A DNA stretch of 38,115 bases, taken from positions 1-38,115 of the forward strand of contig JAKQEI010000043.1 of the NCBI GenBank assembly GCA_029573495.1. The letters are read 5' to 3'. Under the pieces are notes generated by a model. The model had not been told where the DNA came from, ran no database searches, and saw only the letters and a list, made by a program, of their open reading frames with translations. The translations under genes were made by a program, and so were the position numbers. The stretch's first letter is position 1, and every line of letters starts with the position of its first letter. Positions 9,701 through 16,518 of this stretch are shown piece by piece. The stretch is from Bacteroidota bacterium. GTDB lineage: Bacteria; Bacteroidota; Bacteroidia; Flavobacteriales_F; PHOS-HE28.

Positions 9701-9775
9701 CCTTTCCGAAACCGATTGGGCGGACAGCACCAGTGCGACGAACAGGAAAAGAGGGAGCGTTAGGGAGCGGAGCAT
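3749..9775 (-). CDS. Giant T9SS-exported protein: caspase/C25-like head, 13 Ig-like repeats, sorting domain
   Basis: A 2008-residue protein. Order: signal peptide (1-20, MLRSLTLPLFLFVALVLSAQ); fibronectin type III (about 32-113); a gingipain/caspase-like region (about 116-480: RGKIILLVDNTL, KALYIVGHVPVPYSG, ELQVGRVDMYDL, LWTAHYGGG, GGVFNMALGSFF, HHMGLGENIGYS, NLMGDPSLRM); a second fibronectin type III (about 485-575); a Cys-rich linker (CNDNNSCTINDVYNANCQC); 13 Ig-like repeats of 78-80 residues (623-1652); one SprB/PKD-like repeat (to about 1722); a unique domain (about 1725-1890, IGCGTRRLRLTSANAVAAF); and a T9SS sorting domain (about 1930-2008, VDVFPNPTSGATVFAF to TGKLIVQ). Each Ig repeat has one Cys pair (FCTGG and SCTATS) and a central W. 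The head keeps the fold motifs, but the usual catalytic Cys position holds no Cys, so it is probably not a cysteine protease. Likely roles are adhesion or a surface filament, which is inference from architecture. It is monocistronic, with a terminator behind it. Confidence 0.9.
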   Translation of the reverse strand: MLRSLTLPLFLFVALVLSAQSVSERAAVRVTATVQTSPAITLSWAPISNTTSLTIYRKLKSATSWGSAVATPAATATSWTDNSVSVGTNYEYKVVRISAGATGIGYINTGIQVPVVDYRGKIILLVDNTLTSSLATELTQLTNDLRADGWGVIRSDVSRTASVTSIKSIIQGHYNSDPANVKALYIVGHVPVPYSGNITPDGHEDTRGARPTDAYYADVNGTWTDNTVNTTITSQQRTWNTPGDGKFDQSDLPSNVELQVGRVDMYDLPAFGTSEVQLMRNYLNKAHNYKVKGWVPNPRAVLVDNLQWLGNPVAASGWRASALVGQISPEPAAPVLNFKNYINGQSYLWTAHYGGGLIAVDNGVSTYNGTDGGVTTQELASTVTMGGVFNMALGSFFYDFDSRNNFLRAVIARGDGLTNCWTGIPAWYFHHMGLGENIGYSVAASMNNTGLYLPLTEGWQSSIGRTHMNLMGDPSLRMKMVAPPSNLVVSNSGGNAAFSWTANPEGAMGYHIYQVDVSAGITTRLTPSMVTGTSWTSGAVPFVAGQQYMVRAVMLEISASGSYYNMSLGTMAVSSGGGAADCQGVVGGSATVGSPCNDNNSCTINDVYNANCQCVGTSITPTASISASGPTTFCIGGNVVLNANTGSGLSYVWRRDNAVINGATSSSYTATQAGTYMVTVTYSGCSASSSSVVVSTTSAPIANLTAAGSTTFCTGGSVLLNATTGSGYTYVWKRNGNTISGATTSSYTATVAGAYTVTVSIGSCATTSSALNVSVSGGITPTATAQGATSFCNGGSVLLSTATATGNSYQWRLNGNTISGATSSSYTATQTGTYSVTVTNGSCTATSNAISVSASGSMATPVITPQGATDLCSGGNVILTTQQSSGYSYQWYLNGTALPGATSYAYTAFWNGAHTVVVSNGSCSATSAAVAINVGSPPSNTIAAGGSTSFCAGGSVTLSGNTGSGYTYTWKRNGSTISGATGSSYTANLAGTYTRTVNNGGCSNTSNSITVTVSSGSAPTITAQGSTSFCTGGSVVLSTSAASGNSYVWRRNGTTISGATSSSYTATQAGSYTVVVTNGPCTGTSNAVTVTVTSAATPTITAQGSTSFCTGGSVVLSTSAASGSSYVWRRNGTTISGATSSSYTATQTGSYTVVVTNGPCSGTSSAVTVTVASSATPTITAQGSTSFCTGGSVVLSTSAASGNSYVWRRNGTTISGATGSSYTATQAGSYTVVVTNGTCSGTSSAVTVSVSGSGVSPVITPYGPTSFCTGGNVILVTQQASGNTYQWRLNGDPISGATSYAYTAYMNGAMTVTVSNGSCTATSAAVDIQVGSMPSATITASGSTTFCSGGSVTLSGNTGTGYSYSWARNGNVISGATGSTYTATQAGSYTRTVTNNGCSATSSAITVSVGNGTTPVITPQGSTSFCSGGSVVLTTGSANGNNYVWRRNGTVINGATGSSYSATVSGSYTVTVTNGGCSGTSTAVTVSASSSGTTPTVTALGPTSFCTGGNVILVTQQSAGATYQWRYNGIAISGATSYAYTAYLNGAFTVTVTSGTCTATSAPINVSVGAGPNASITTSGPTAFCYGGSVTLNANAGNGYYYTWYRNGSTINGATGSSYVATLTGYYSVRVSLPGCSSTSTSVFVRAYSPPTVVCNSNPNAGTVRAVAWGGLGPYSYSWNTSPVSNSAVANVTSSGTYTVVVTDSRGCTSTCTTTIDLPAGNDCMGTRTETQEVWGATPSWNNAAGFMANNFAAAFPAPNYLTIGCGTRRLRLTSANAVAAFLPSYGAIARLPFGTMQNPTTYGNTFAGQLVALKLSVRFDEYDDAYSPSTTLLKDMVVGDGLFAGWTVQQVIDAADEKIGSCGNTYTREALNDALTAINQGYAGGVVNSGYLICPSGSGMAPEPVTEDALVLGTAKSIQVEPIAVDVFPNPTSGATVFAFTPSMPDLHVTFELRALNGALITSRDLGILPEDIQYRIDWDATGTTAGLYLYRITAGTQVLTGKLIVQ
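4820..7909 (-). repeat. Tandem array of 13 Ig-like coding repeats (about 237 bp each)
   Basis: The 3090 bases encode 13 consecutive units of 78-80 codons, each starting near (A/V/T)ITxxGxTxFCxGGxV and containing W, SGATSSSY or SGATSYAY, and a closing Cys. Units fall into three classes: a general type; a second type with TQQ and SYAYTA (units 4, 9, 12); and a third type always directly after it (units 5, 10, 13; SGNTG or NANAGNGY). The order of classes shows duplication of multi-unit blocks, not only of single units. Confidence 0.9.
6005..6718 (-). repeat. Three near-identical consecutive Ig repeat units
   Basis: Units 6, 7 and 8 start at 6718, 6481 and 6244 and have periods of 237, 237 and 240 bases. 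They share long identical runs at DNA level (for instance the segment encoding YVWRRNGTTISGAT), with only scattered substitutions. This is much closer than any other pair in the array and indicates recent amplification or gene conversion; the same stretch is a likely site for length variation and for assembly collapse. Confidence 0.85.
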
Positions 9776-10179
9776 GCTCTACCGCGGGGTCGATTTGTTC
9801 TAAGTATCAGTTATTCAAACGGTTACCCTCTGGTTCCGGGCTTGGTTCCCGCTTCCACTGGCCGTGCGCATGCAAGGCTGGTAGGAAAGCAAGCTGATCG
9901 CCACGGGCAAGGTGCTGGTCATAACCGGTCCAAAGCTATGAAGTCGGGACCGGATGAACGGTTAGGAATACAGTGAATAACAGGGCTTTCCAGCGGCCCG
10001 GACCCCCTCAATAACGGGTTGGTCAGGCACCAGCACGGATCTGCGACCGACTGGCCCCTGTTCGTCGGAATAACCGTTGATTCTACGAATACGGCCAAGT
10101 GTCCGACCGAAGGGCTTCCAACATCGACGACCCTTCACCAGGCCTTCGACGACCGGTCACGACCGATTTGACCCAATGG
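9776..10179. other. Intergenic region, 404 bases
   Basis: It lies upstream of the giant gene and downstream of the SGNH gene, both on the minus strand. I see no credible coding sequence, RNA gene or strong terminator. It is locally less GC-rich just upstream of 9775, as expected for a promoter, but no good TAnnTTTG box is present. The word ATAAC recurs four times between 9920 and 10075, without regular spacing. Confidence 0.5.
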
Positions 10180-11091
10180 TCATTTCGCCGCCCATATGCG
10201 CGGTATCAGCGCGCGTTGGGCGTCGATGGTGAGATGCAGGGGGTCACGCCAGAAACTGCGATCTTCCGGGAAGAGCCCGGGCTGGTCCAGGTCGATCACC
10301 GGAGCCATGGTGCGCAGGCGTTGCAAGTAGGCGGCACGCGCATCAGCCAGCCCGGATTCCCGCATGATCCGCTGGAGGTCCGGGTGGGTGGGGTATTCCA
10401 CAAAGACCAACTGCGCCCCTTCCGCGCGACAGCGATCGGCGATATGTTGCAAGGTTCCGAACGCTGCGGTGTCCACTTCCCATGCTTCCGCCGCCGCGCG
10501 TTCCGCGTCGAGCACGGCCTGCCATTGATCATCGCCGGGAACATCGTATGCGATGGCGTCCGGGAAGAGCAGGGAGTACAGGTTCAAGCCCGCCGCCTCG
10601 ATGACACGCCGGTTGTATACGTAGGCCCACGGCCGTTTCAGCAGGGAAGCAGGTTCGGCGTAGATGTCGAAATGCTGGCTGGCATGCAGCCCGCGGAAGG
10701 ACACCTGCACCATCACATGGCGGAGGTGTGAAAGGCTGTCGGCGAAACGGAACAGGTGGTCCATCGTGACGTAGTTGCCACCGGGTACGCCCAGGTTGTA
10801 ATAACGATCGCCGGTCAGCCCCTGCAGGCTGTCCAGATCGAAATAGGAGAGGCGGCTATCGCCCAGCAGGATGTCCGGCACCGGTGCGCGGCGATAATCG
10901 GCCAGTTTCCACATCATGTTGCTGAACGGCATGGTTCGCCCACTGTGGTAGAGGTTCTTTTCCTTGAGCGCACGGGGCACCGGGCCACCGGTATGGTAGA
11001 GGCAGTATGGGTCGATCCACGCCACCAGGGCGAACAAGCCCAGGATGGGGAGTGCGAGCTTGGTGCACTGAAGGAGGAACTGGCGCACCAT
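10180..11091 (-). CDS. SGNH-fold, DltD/AlgJ-like partner of the MBOAT acyltransferase
   Basis: A 303-residue protein with an N-terminal membrane anchor (MVRQFLLQCTKLALPILGLF and on to about 25). The SGNH signatures are GDSRLS with Ser79 and a late DPLHLT with Asp283 and His286, giving the Ser-Asp-His set of this hydrolase/acyltransferase fold. The remainder, likely periplasmic, includes NLGVPGGNYVTMDHLFR. A longer open frame extends upstream to 11238, but it lies wholly inside the MBOAT gene. The chosen ATG at 11091 shares its A with the MBOAT stop (TGATG), the usual coupling for these pairs, and is followed at once by the membrane anchor. In alginate, cellulose and teichoic acid systems the MBOAT protein passes an acyl group across the membrane and an SGNH partner places it on the glycan; the acceptor here is unknown. 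Confidence 0.8.
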   Translation of the reverse strand: MVRQFLLQCTKLALPILGLFALVAWIDPYCLYHTGGPVPRALKEKNLYHSGRTMPFSNMMWKLADYRRAPVPDILLGDSRLSYFDLDSLQGLTGDRYYNLGVPGGNYVTMDHLFRFADSLSHLRHVMVQVSFRGLHASQHFDIYAEPASLLKRPWAYVYNRRVIEAAGLNLYSLLFPDAIAYDVPGDDQWQAVLDAERAAAEAWEVDTAAFGTLQHIADRCRAEGAQLVFVEYPTHPDLQRIMRESGLADARAAYLQRLRTMAPVIDLDQPGLFPEDRSFWRDPLHLTIDAQRALIPRIWAAK

Positions 11092-12536
11092 CAGAACTGG
11101 AAATAGATGAACTCGCCACCGCCGAGCGGTGCGCACACGATGATGGCGATGATGAGGGTGTAGTACAAGGCATAGCGCAACGGTTTCGTCCCACGTCCGT
11201 CCAGGTGCAGGCCGTACTGCCGTTCGCGACCGAGCCACTCCAACACCAATACCATCGCGATGCCGAATAGCGAGATGGACAAGGTGAGCATGCTCGACAC
11301 CTCAGGCGCCTGGAAGAGGGAGCCGGAGAGCATCTTCCCGATCACGGTGAAGGCCTGATCCAGGTCGCGGGCACGGAAGAAGATCCACGCGAAGCAGGCC
11401 ATGGCGAAGGTCACCAGCACCTGTAGTGCTTCCTTGATGCTCGGCAACAAGCGACCATGTGCCACGGTTCCGCTCATGGTACGATGCCGGTCCATGAGCA
11501 CGAGCGGAAGGAAGAACAACGCGTTCAGGGCACCCCAGGCGATGAAGGTCCAGTTGGCGCCGTGCCAGAAGCCGCTGACGATGAAGATGATCATCGTATT
11601 GCGCACCACGAAGGCCTTGTTACCCCGGCTGCCGCCGAGCGGGATGTACAGGTAATCCCGGAACCAGGTGCTGAGGCTGATGTGCCAGCGACGCCAGAAC
11701 TCAGCGATGTCGCGCGAGAAATAGGGGAACGCGAAGTTCCGCATCAGGTCGAAGCCGAATAGGCGGGCAGTGCCGATGGCGATATCGCTGTAGCCGCTGA
11801 AGTCGCCATAGATCTGGAAGGCGAAGAGCACGGTGGCCAGAACCAATGTGCTTCCCGACTGGCTTGCGGGGTCGGCGTACAGGGTATTGACAAGTTGCGC
11901 ACAGTTGTCGGCCACCACGATCTTCTTGAAGAGGCCCCAGAGGATCTGCCGCAGGCCATCGCGTGCTTTGGCGATATCGAAGACGCGTTGCGTGGCGAAT
12001 TGGGGAAGCAGGTTCGTGGCCCGTTCGATGGGGCCGGCCACCAGCTGGGGGAAGAAGAGCACGAAGGCGCCGAATTCCAATGGGTCGTGCGAGGCCTTCA
12101 ACTGGCGCCGGTACACGTCGATGGTGTAGCTCAGGCTCTGGAAGGTGTAGAAGCTGATGCCGACGGGCAGCACGATGCGGAGGGTCTCGATCCCGAGCGG
12201 ATGACCCATGAAGGTGAAGGCATCGTTGAAACTGGTGATGAAGAAATCCGTGTACTTGAAGAACGCGAGCAGGCCGAGGTTGGTCACCACACTGGTCACC
12301 AGCAATCGCTTGCGTTGGCGTTGATCTTCCGTGCCATCGAGGAGCCGGCCGAGGAAATAGTCGAGCCCGGTGCTGAAATAGACCAGGAAGAGGTAACGCC
12401 AGTCCCACCACCCGTAGAACACGGTGCTGGCCAGCAGGATGAAAGCGTTGCGCGCGCGCAGGCCCCGGAACGCACACCAATAGAGCACGAAGACGATCGG
12501 TAGGAAGACCGCGAAATCGATCGAGTTGAAAAGCAT
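11091..12536 (-). CDS. MBOAT family membrane-bound O-acyltransferase (AlgI/DltB-like)
   Basis: A 481-residue polytopic membrane protein with the normal length and layout of the AlgI branch. It opens with MLFNSIDFAVFLPIVFVLYW, followed by PVGISFYTFQSLSYTIDVYR, FPQLVAGPIERATNLLPQF, RRWHISLSTWFRDYLYIPLG and SGFWHGANWTFIAWGALNA. His325 in WHGAN is the invariant MBOAT active-site histidine; the RRWH histidine is also conserved. The family moves acyl groups, usually acetyl, from a cytoplasmic donor toward an extracytoplasmic glycan. It overlaps the downstream SGNH gene by one base. The two-gene unit lies between a T9SS giant gene and central metabolism genes, so context does not name the acceptor; lipopolysaccharide or an exopolysaccharide is plausible. 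Confidence 0.93.
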   Translation of the reverse strand: MLFNSIDFAVFLPIVFVLYWCAFRGLRARNAFILLASTVFYGWWDWRYLFLVYFSTGLDYFLGRLLDGTEDQRQRKRLLVTSVVTNLGLLAFFKYTDFFITSFNDAFTFMGHPLGIETLRIVLPVGISFYTFQSLSYTIDVYRRQLKASHDPLEFGAFVLFFPQLVAGPIERATNLLPQFATQRVFDIAKARDGLRQILWGLFKKIVVADNCAQLVNTLYADPASQSGSTLVLATVLFAFQIYGDFSGYSDIAIGTARLFGFDLMRNFAFPYFSRDIAEFWRRWHISLSTWFRDYLYIPLGGSRGNKAFVVRNTMIIFIVSGFWHGANWTFIAWGALNALFFLPLVLMDRHRTMSGTVAHGRLLPSIKEALQVLVTFAMACFAWIFFRARDLDQAFTVIGKMLSGSLFQAPEVSSMLTLSISLFGIAMVLVLEWLGRERQYGLHLDGRGTKPLRYALYYTLIIAIIVCAPLGGGEFIYFQF

Positions 12537-12886
12537 CCGGCTGTGCGCTCGCGAAGGGCCTTCTACGCGCCTTGCACCCGTGGAGTTCGTTCGATGCGGT
12601 GGTCGGCGCTGTGGCCAAAGCTATCACGGCGACTTGCGCAACGGCGCGACCGTAGGGGCCGTAATCCATGCAGGTCTGTTGATGGGACCATGGTCATCGC
12701 GGAACGGTCATCACGCCTGTTGCACTCGGACCCCCGATCGAAGCTACTCGCCGTTGGACCATGGATAACTCATAGGCAACCCTTGCGCGTGCATTCGTAT
12801 TACCGTTGCTGACCGGTGGAAGTCCCGGTTCGGCCAACCACCATGTTCAGCACAACGACGAAGGTCGTCCGTACGACTATTGCCCG
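12537..12886. other. Divergent intergenic region between the MBOAT gene and the STAS-like gene
   Basis: These 350 bases hold no convincing gene; the short open frames here are unlike known proteins. A possible -7 box TACCGTTG (12801-12808, seven of eight to TAnnTTTG) points right, toward the STAS-like gene, and would give a leader of about 75 bases. Confidence 0.4.
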
Positions 12887-13291
12887 ATGAGGACCATCGG
12901 GACGCGCATCGAGACTCCGACCGCGACCATAGAACTGGTCGGACCACGGCTCGTCGAGCAGCGCTTCCACCGGGATGCCGATTTCAACGGGAGGGAATTC
13001 GAGCGCAACCGAAAGGCGCGTTGGCGGATCACACAACGCGAAGCACATGCACTGCTCATCGTATTGGATGCCGGATCACCCGTCCATCCTCCGGCGATGA
13101 ACGACGACCATTTCCGGGCTGATAGTGAGGTCCGGATGATCCTCGCACTGGCGATCGTCGCACCGGGCGTCGCCCTGAACACGGCCACCAAGTTCTACTT
13201 CCGCTATCATGCCCAGGCCTTCGAAGCCCGGGTGTTCGAGGAGGTGGAGGAGGCGCGTGCGTGGCTGATCTGGATGCTCGAACGCACCTGA
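12887..13291 (+). CDS. STAS/SpoIIAA-like protein (DUF7793 type)
   Basis: A 134-residue soluble protein. It begins MRTIGTRIETPTATIELVGP, continues with the strand LLIVLDAGSPVHP, and ends with MILALAIVAPGVALNTATKF, then YHAQAFEARVFEEVEEARAWL. This order (small N-terminal sheet, xLLVDxx strand, Ala-rich helix, then a FxxxEEAxxWL end) matches the small STAS-like family common in Bacteroidota, for which no biochemical role is established. A longer frame to 12806 would need a TTG start lying within a possible promoter box, so the ATG at 12887 is preferred. It converges on the gcdH gene with 17 bases between stops. The usual phosphoacceptor Ser of true anti-sigma antagonists is not evident. Confidence 0.65.
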   Translation: MRTIGTRIETPTATIELVGPRLVEQRFHRDADFNGREFERNRKARWRITQREAHALLIVLDAGSPVHPPAMNDDHFRADSEVRMILALAIVAPGVALNTATKFYFRYHAQAFEARVFEEVEEARAWLIWMLERT

Positions 13292-13308
13292 TCCACCGCA
13301 GGTCCGGT

Positions 13309-14523
13309 CTACTTGAACGCCGGGATCCCGGTCACCTCCGCACCGGTGATCAGCAGGTGGATGTCGTGCGTGCCTTCGTAGGTCACCACGCTCTCGAGGT
13401 TCATCATGTGGCGCATGATGGGGTACTCATTGGTGATGCCCATGCCGCCGAGGATCTGGCGGGCCTCCCTCGCCACGGTGAGCGCGAGGTGCACGTTGTT
13501 GCGCTTGGCCATGCTGATCTGCTGCGTGGTGGCCCGGCCTTCGCTGCGCAGCACACCCAGGCGCCAGGTGAGCAGCTGGGCCTTGGTGATCTCGGTGATC
13601 ATCTCGGCCAGCTTCTTTTGGGTGAGCTGGAAGCCGCCGATGGGCTTGCCGAACTGGATGCGCTCCTTGCTGTACCGCAGCGCGGTGTCGTAGCACTCCA
13701 TGGCCACGCCCAGCGTGCCCCAGGCGATGCCGTAGCGCGCGCTGTCCAGGCAGCCCATGGGGGCGCCCAGACCGCTCTTGTTGGGTAGCAGGTTGCCCTT
13801 GGGCACCTTCACATTGTCGAACACGAGCTCGCCGGTGGGGCTGGCGCGAAGGCTCAACTTGCCGTGCGTGGTGGGCGTGGTGAAGCCCTCCATGCCGCGC
13901 TCCACGATGAGGCCATGGATGCGGCCTTCGGTGTTCTCCGCCTTGGCCCACACGATGGCCAGGTCAGCGAAGGGGGCGTTGCTGATCCACATCTTGGCGC
14001 CGTTCAGCAGGTAGTGGTCGCCCATGTCCTTGAAGGTGGTGACCATGCCGCCGGGGTTGCTGCCGAAGTCGGGCTCGGTGAGGCCGAAGCAGCCGATCTT
14101 CTTCCCTTGCACCATGTCCGGGAGCCACTTCTTCTTCTGCTCCTCGCTGCCGTATTTCCAGATGGGGTACATCGCGAGTGAGCCCTGCACGCTGCACAGG
14201 CTGCGCAGGCCGCTGTCGCAGCGCTCGATCTCCTGCATGATCAGCCCGTAGCTGATCTGGTCCAGGCCGGGTCCGCCGTATTCTTCAGGTACGAAAGGTC
14301 CGAAGGCACCGATCTCCGCAAGCCCCGGGATGATGTCCTTGCTGAACTCGGCCTTCTCGAACCGCTCCTCGATGATCGGTTTGAGGTGTTTGCTCACATG
14401 TTGCCTGGCCGTGTCCCGAATGAGCTTCTGCTCCTCGCTGAGCAGTTCGTCCACGAGGTAATGGTCGTGGGCCTGGAAGAGGTCGGTCGCGGTCTTCTTG
14501 GTCGAGGCGGTGGCGGTGCTCAT
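13309..14523 (-). CDS. gcdH: Glutaryl-CoA dehydrogenase (acyl-CoA dehydrogenase family)
   Basis: A 404-residue flavoenzyme. It oxidises and decarboxylates glutaryl-CoA to crotonyl-CoA in lysine and tryptophan breakdown, passing electrons to ETF. Family marks in order: RSLCSVQGSLAMYPI, GCFGLTEPDFGSNPGG, NGAKMWISNAPFADLAIVWA, GKLSLRASPTGELVFDNV, CLDSARYGIAWGTLG, RIQFGKPIGGFQLTQKKLAE, AKRNNVHLALTVAREARQIL and NLESVVTYEGTHDIH, in which Glu383 is the catalytic base. The RSLCSVQ and ARYGIAWG motifs separate it from general medium-chain dehydrogenases. Length is normal for bacteria. It stands alone on its strand; no other lysine-degradation gene is in the window. A perfect -7 box lies about 60 bases upstream of the ATG. 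Confidence 0.88.
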   Translation of the reverse strand: MSTATASTKKTATDLFQAHDHYLVDELLSEEQKLIRDTARQHVSKHLKPIIEERFEKAEFSKDIIPGLAEIGAFGPFVPEEYGGPGLDQISYGLIMQEIERCDSGLRSLCSVQGSLAMYPIWKYGSEEQKKKWLPDMVQGKKIGCFGLTEPDFGSNPGGMVTTFKDMGDHYLLNGAKMWISNAPFADLAIVWAKAENTEGRIHGLIVERGMEGFTTPTTHGKLSLRASPTGELVFDNVKVPKGNLLPNKSGLGAPMGCLDSARYGIAWGTLGVAMECYDTALRYSKERIQFGKPIGGFQLTQKKLAEMITEITKAQLLTWRLGVLRSEGRATTQQISMAKRNNVHLALTVAREARQILGGMGITNEYPIMRHMMNLESVVTYEGTHDIHLLITGAEVTGIPAFK

Positions 14524-14580
14524 GGGTGGTGGCTTGGGGCCGTATGATCATGGAGGCCGGGGAACATCCCCAGCGGGGTG

Positions 14581-14588
14581 CAAAAGTA
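14581..14588 (-). promoter_or_regulatory. -7 promoter box of gcdH
   Basis: The minus strand reads TACTTTTG, a full match to TAnnTTTG, followed by CACCCC. Transcription would begin near 14577, giving a leader of about 54 bases. A -33 TTTG is not seen. Confidence 0.55.
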
Positions 14589-14617
14589 GCAAGGCGTTCC
14601 AGCGGCCTGGTGGGGAC

Positions 14618-14625
14618 TACTTTCG
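14618..14625 (+). promoter_or_regulatory. Probable -7 box of the DUF4271-hemD operon
   Basis: TACTTTCG matches TAnnTTTG at seven of eight positions and ends seven bases before the ATG at 14633, implying a leader of only a few bases. It lies 30 bases from the oppositely oriented gcdH box, so the two promoters are divergent and close. Confidence 0.45.
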
Positions 14626-14632
14626 CGGTCGA

Positions 14633-15307
14633 ATGGGGACCACCCTGCCCGCCAGTGACAGTTTGCGCTCCACGGACCCGCTGAGCGCCGAGTGGGTCAC
14701 CTTCCTGCTTCTGCTCATCCTGGCGTTGATGGCGCTGATCCAGTTCGGTTCGCCCCGGAAATGGCGTTCCCTGGGTCGTTCCATGTTCAGTATGCGCCTC
14801 GGCAAGCAAGCCTTGCGGGAGGAGATGGACCTGCAGGACCGCTCTTTCCTGGGGCTCCTCTTCATCGGGGGGGCCTTACTTGCCCTCTTCGCCTGGCAGG
14901 CGCTCCTGCTGCGCGGCTGGACTTGGACCTATGCAACGCTCCTCGGCCTGGTGCTGGTGGTGGTCATTGGCCATTACATCCTGCTGCGCATGCTGGGGGC
15001 GATGCTTCGGATCGATGCCGGGATGCAGGAGTACATCTACACGGGATTCCTGCTGTTCATCCTTGCGGGGCCGGTCCTGCTTCCCTTGGTGGTGGGCATC
15101 GCGTACCGGCCTGAATGGCGTGACGGGGCGGTGGGGGTGGGGGTCGTCCTGCTGGTCGTCCTGCTCGCCTACCGATGGCTGCGCGGGGTTTGGATCGGGC
15201 TGGGGGAGGGAGTCCCTCTCCGCTACATTATTCTATACTTTTGCGCCGCCGAATTGATGCCTGTCCTCATGGCCGTGCATGCGTGGCGCGGTCCGTCCAC
15301 CGAATAG
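14633..15307 (+). CDS. DUF4271 family membrane protein
   Basis: A 224-residue polytopic inner-membrane protein with about six hydrophobic segments, starting with WVTFLLLLILALMALIQFGS and ending in a YIILYFCAAELMPVLMAVHAW helix. The family is restricted to Bacteroidota and is regularly found just before the uroporphyrinogen-III synthase gene, as here (24 bases to hemD). Its function is unknown; the LRYIILYFCAAELMPVL end is the most conserved family motif. A longer open frame begins at 14498 but overlaps the gcdH start region and its promoter; the ATG at 14633 directly follows a -7 box and is preferred. Confidence 0.8.
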   Translation: MGTTLPASDSLRSTDPLSAEWVTFLLLLILALMALIQFGSPRKWRSLGRSMFSMRLGKQALREEMDLQDRSFLGLLFIGGALLALFAWQALLLRGWTWTYATLLGLVLVVVIGHYILLRMLGAMLRIDAGMQEYIYTGFLLFILAGPVLLPLVVGIAYRPEWRDGAVGVGVVLLVVLLAYRWLRGVWIGLGEGVPLRYIILYFCAAELMPVLMAVHAWRGPSTE

Positions 15308-15331
15308 TCCCACCACCCAAGCCGATCGGCC

Positions 15332-16081
15332 TTGAAGATCAAGACCATCCTCGTATCGCAGCCGGCCCCAACGGATGAGAAGTCGCCATACCACGAGTTG
15401 GCGAAGAAGTATGGCTTGCGGATCGATTTCCGCCCCTTCATCAAGGTGGAGTCCGTGCCGGCGCAGGATTTCCGCCAGGAGCGCATCAACATCCTGGACC
15501 ACACGGCCATCGTCCTCACGAGCCGAAATGCCGTGGACCATTTCTTCCGGATGTGCAAGGAGCTCCGCATCACGGTGCCGGAGTCGATGAAGTATTTCTG
15601 CGTGAGCGAGAGCGTGGCCTATTACGTGCAGAAGTACATCGTCTACCGCAAGCGGAAGGTCTTCATCGGGAAACAGACCTTCTTCGACCTGATGGATGTG
15701 ATCAAGAAGCACAAGGACGAGAAGTATCTCGTGCCGTGCAGTGATATCCAGAAGGGCGAGATCCCCGACCTGCTGGACAAGGCCAACGTGAACTACACGA
15801 ACGCGGTGTTCTATCGCACGGTGGCCAGTGACCTCAGCGACCTGAAGGACCTGAAGTACGACATGCTTGTCTTCTTCAGCCCGGGCGGCATCGAGAGCCT
15901 GAAGAAGAACTTCCCGAAGTTCAAACAGAACGGCGTGTTCATAGCGGCCTTCGGGCCCACCACGGCGAAGGCGGTGCGTGACAACGGCTACCGCCTGGAC
16001 CTTGAGGCGCCGCTTCCCGAGGCACCGAGCATGACCGGTGCCATGGAGCTTTTCATCAAGCGGGAGGCCAGGAAGAAGTGA
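15332..16081 (+). CDS. hemD: Uroporphyrinogen-III synthase (Bacteroidota type), TTG start
   Basis: A 249-residue protein of the HemD family, which closes hydroxymethylbilane to uroporphyrinogen III in heme synthesis. The start MKIKTILVSQPAPTDEKSPY, INILDHTAIVLTSRNAVDHF, MKYFCVSESVAYYVQKYIV, LVPCSDIQKGEIPDLLDKA, MLVFFSPGGIESLKKNFP and IAAFGPTTAKAVRDNGY are the expected Bacteroidota motifs. The start codon is TTG at 15332. It is fixed by the family N-terminus: the frame upstream is closed at 15305 by the DUF4271 stop and has no ATG between. The product lacks other heme genes nearby; in this phylum hemD is usually split from the main heme cluster. Confidence 0.9.
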   Translation: MKIKTILVSQPAPTDEKSPYHELAKKYGLRIDFRPFIKVESVPAQDFRQERINILDHTAIVLTSRNAVDHFFRMCKELRITVPESMKYFCVSESVAYYVQKYIVYRKRKVFIGKQTFFDLMDVIKKHKDEKYLVPCSDIQKGEIPDLLDKANVNYTNAVFYRTVASDLSDLKDLKYDMLVFFSPGGIESLKKNFPKFKQNGVFIAAFGPTTAKAVRDNGYRLDLEAPLPEAPSMTGAMELFIKREARKK

Positions 16082-16134
16082 CCTGCACGCGTCACCCGGC
16101 CAACCGTTCGTCGTCCTTCACCCGCCCTTGAACC

Positions 16135-16518
16135 ATGGAGCGGCTTACCTTCAGCAAACACGAGCGGTTGACCGGGCGGTTGCGCATCACCGAACTGGTG
16201 GAGAAAGGCCGATCCGTTCAGGAAGCACCCATCAAGCTCGTGGGTAGGATCATGGAGCTGCCGACCACCGCACCTGCCCAAGTAGCCTTCGCGATCCCGA
16301 AGCGCTACATGAAGCTGGCCGTGCACCGGAACCACATGCGTCGGTTGATGCGTGAGGCATATCGCATGGACAAGGCGGCCACATACGACCGGCTGCGGCA
16401 AGCTGGGAAGCAATGTGCCTGGCTGTTCATCTACCAGGGCCGACAGCCGCTTACGCTCGCCGAAACGCGCGAAAGACTTTCGCGCCTGTTGCACCGTTGG
16501 ATGGAGAAGCATGGTTAA
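16135..16518 (+). CDS. rnpA: Ribonuclease P protein component
   Basis: A 127-residue basic protein. It binds the RNA subunit of RNase P and helps cut the 5' leader from pre-tRNA. The start [20 protein letters not shown] and the core [20 protein letters not shown] followed by RLMREAYR are the RnpA signature (RNR motif, here HRNHMRR). The end WLFIYQGR and [13 protein letters not shown] is normal. It starts 53 bases after hemD and overlaps yidD by eight bases. Confidence 0.93.
   Translation: MERLTFSKHERLTGRLRITELVEKGRSVQEAPIKLVGRIMELPTTAPAQVAFAIPKRYMKLAVHRNHMRRLMREAYRMDKAATYDRLRQAGKQCAWLFIYQGRQPLTLAETRERLSRLLHRWMEKHG

Noticed and set aside
9920..10075. Recurring ATAAC words as regulatory repeats
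   Set aside because: Only five shared bases, irregular spacing, no dyad; consistent with chance.
11092..11238. N-terminal extension of the SGNH gene
   Set aside because: It lies completely in the MBOAT coding region in another frame; the ATG at 11091 fits the TGATG coupling and the membrane anchor.
12806..12886. Upstream TTG start for the STAS-like protein
   Set aside because: The TTG falls in a possible -7 box, and the extra residues do not resemble the family.
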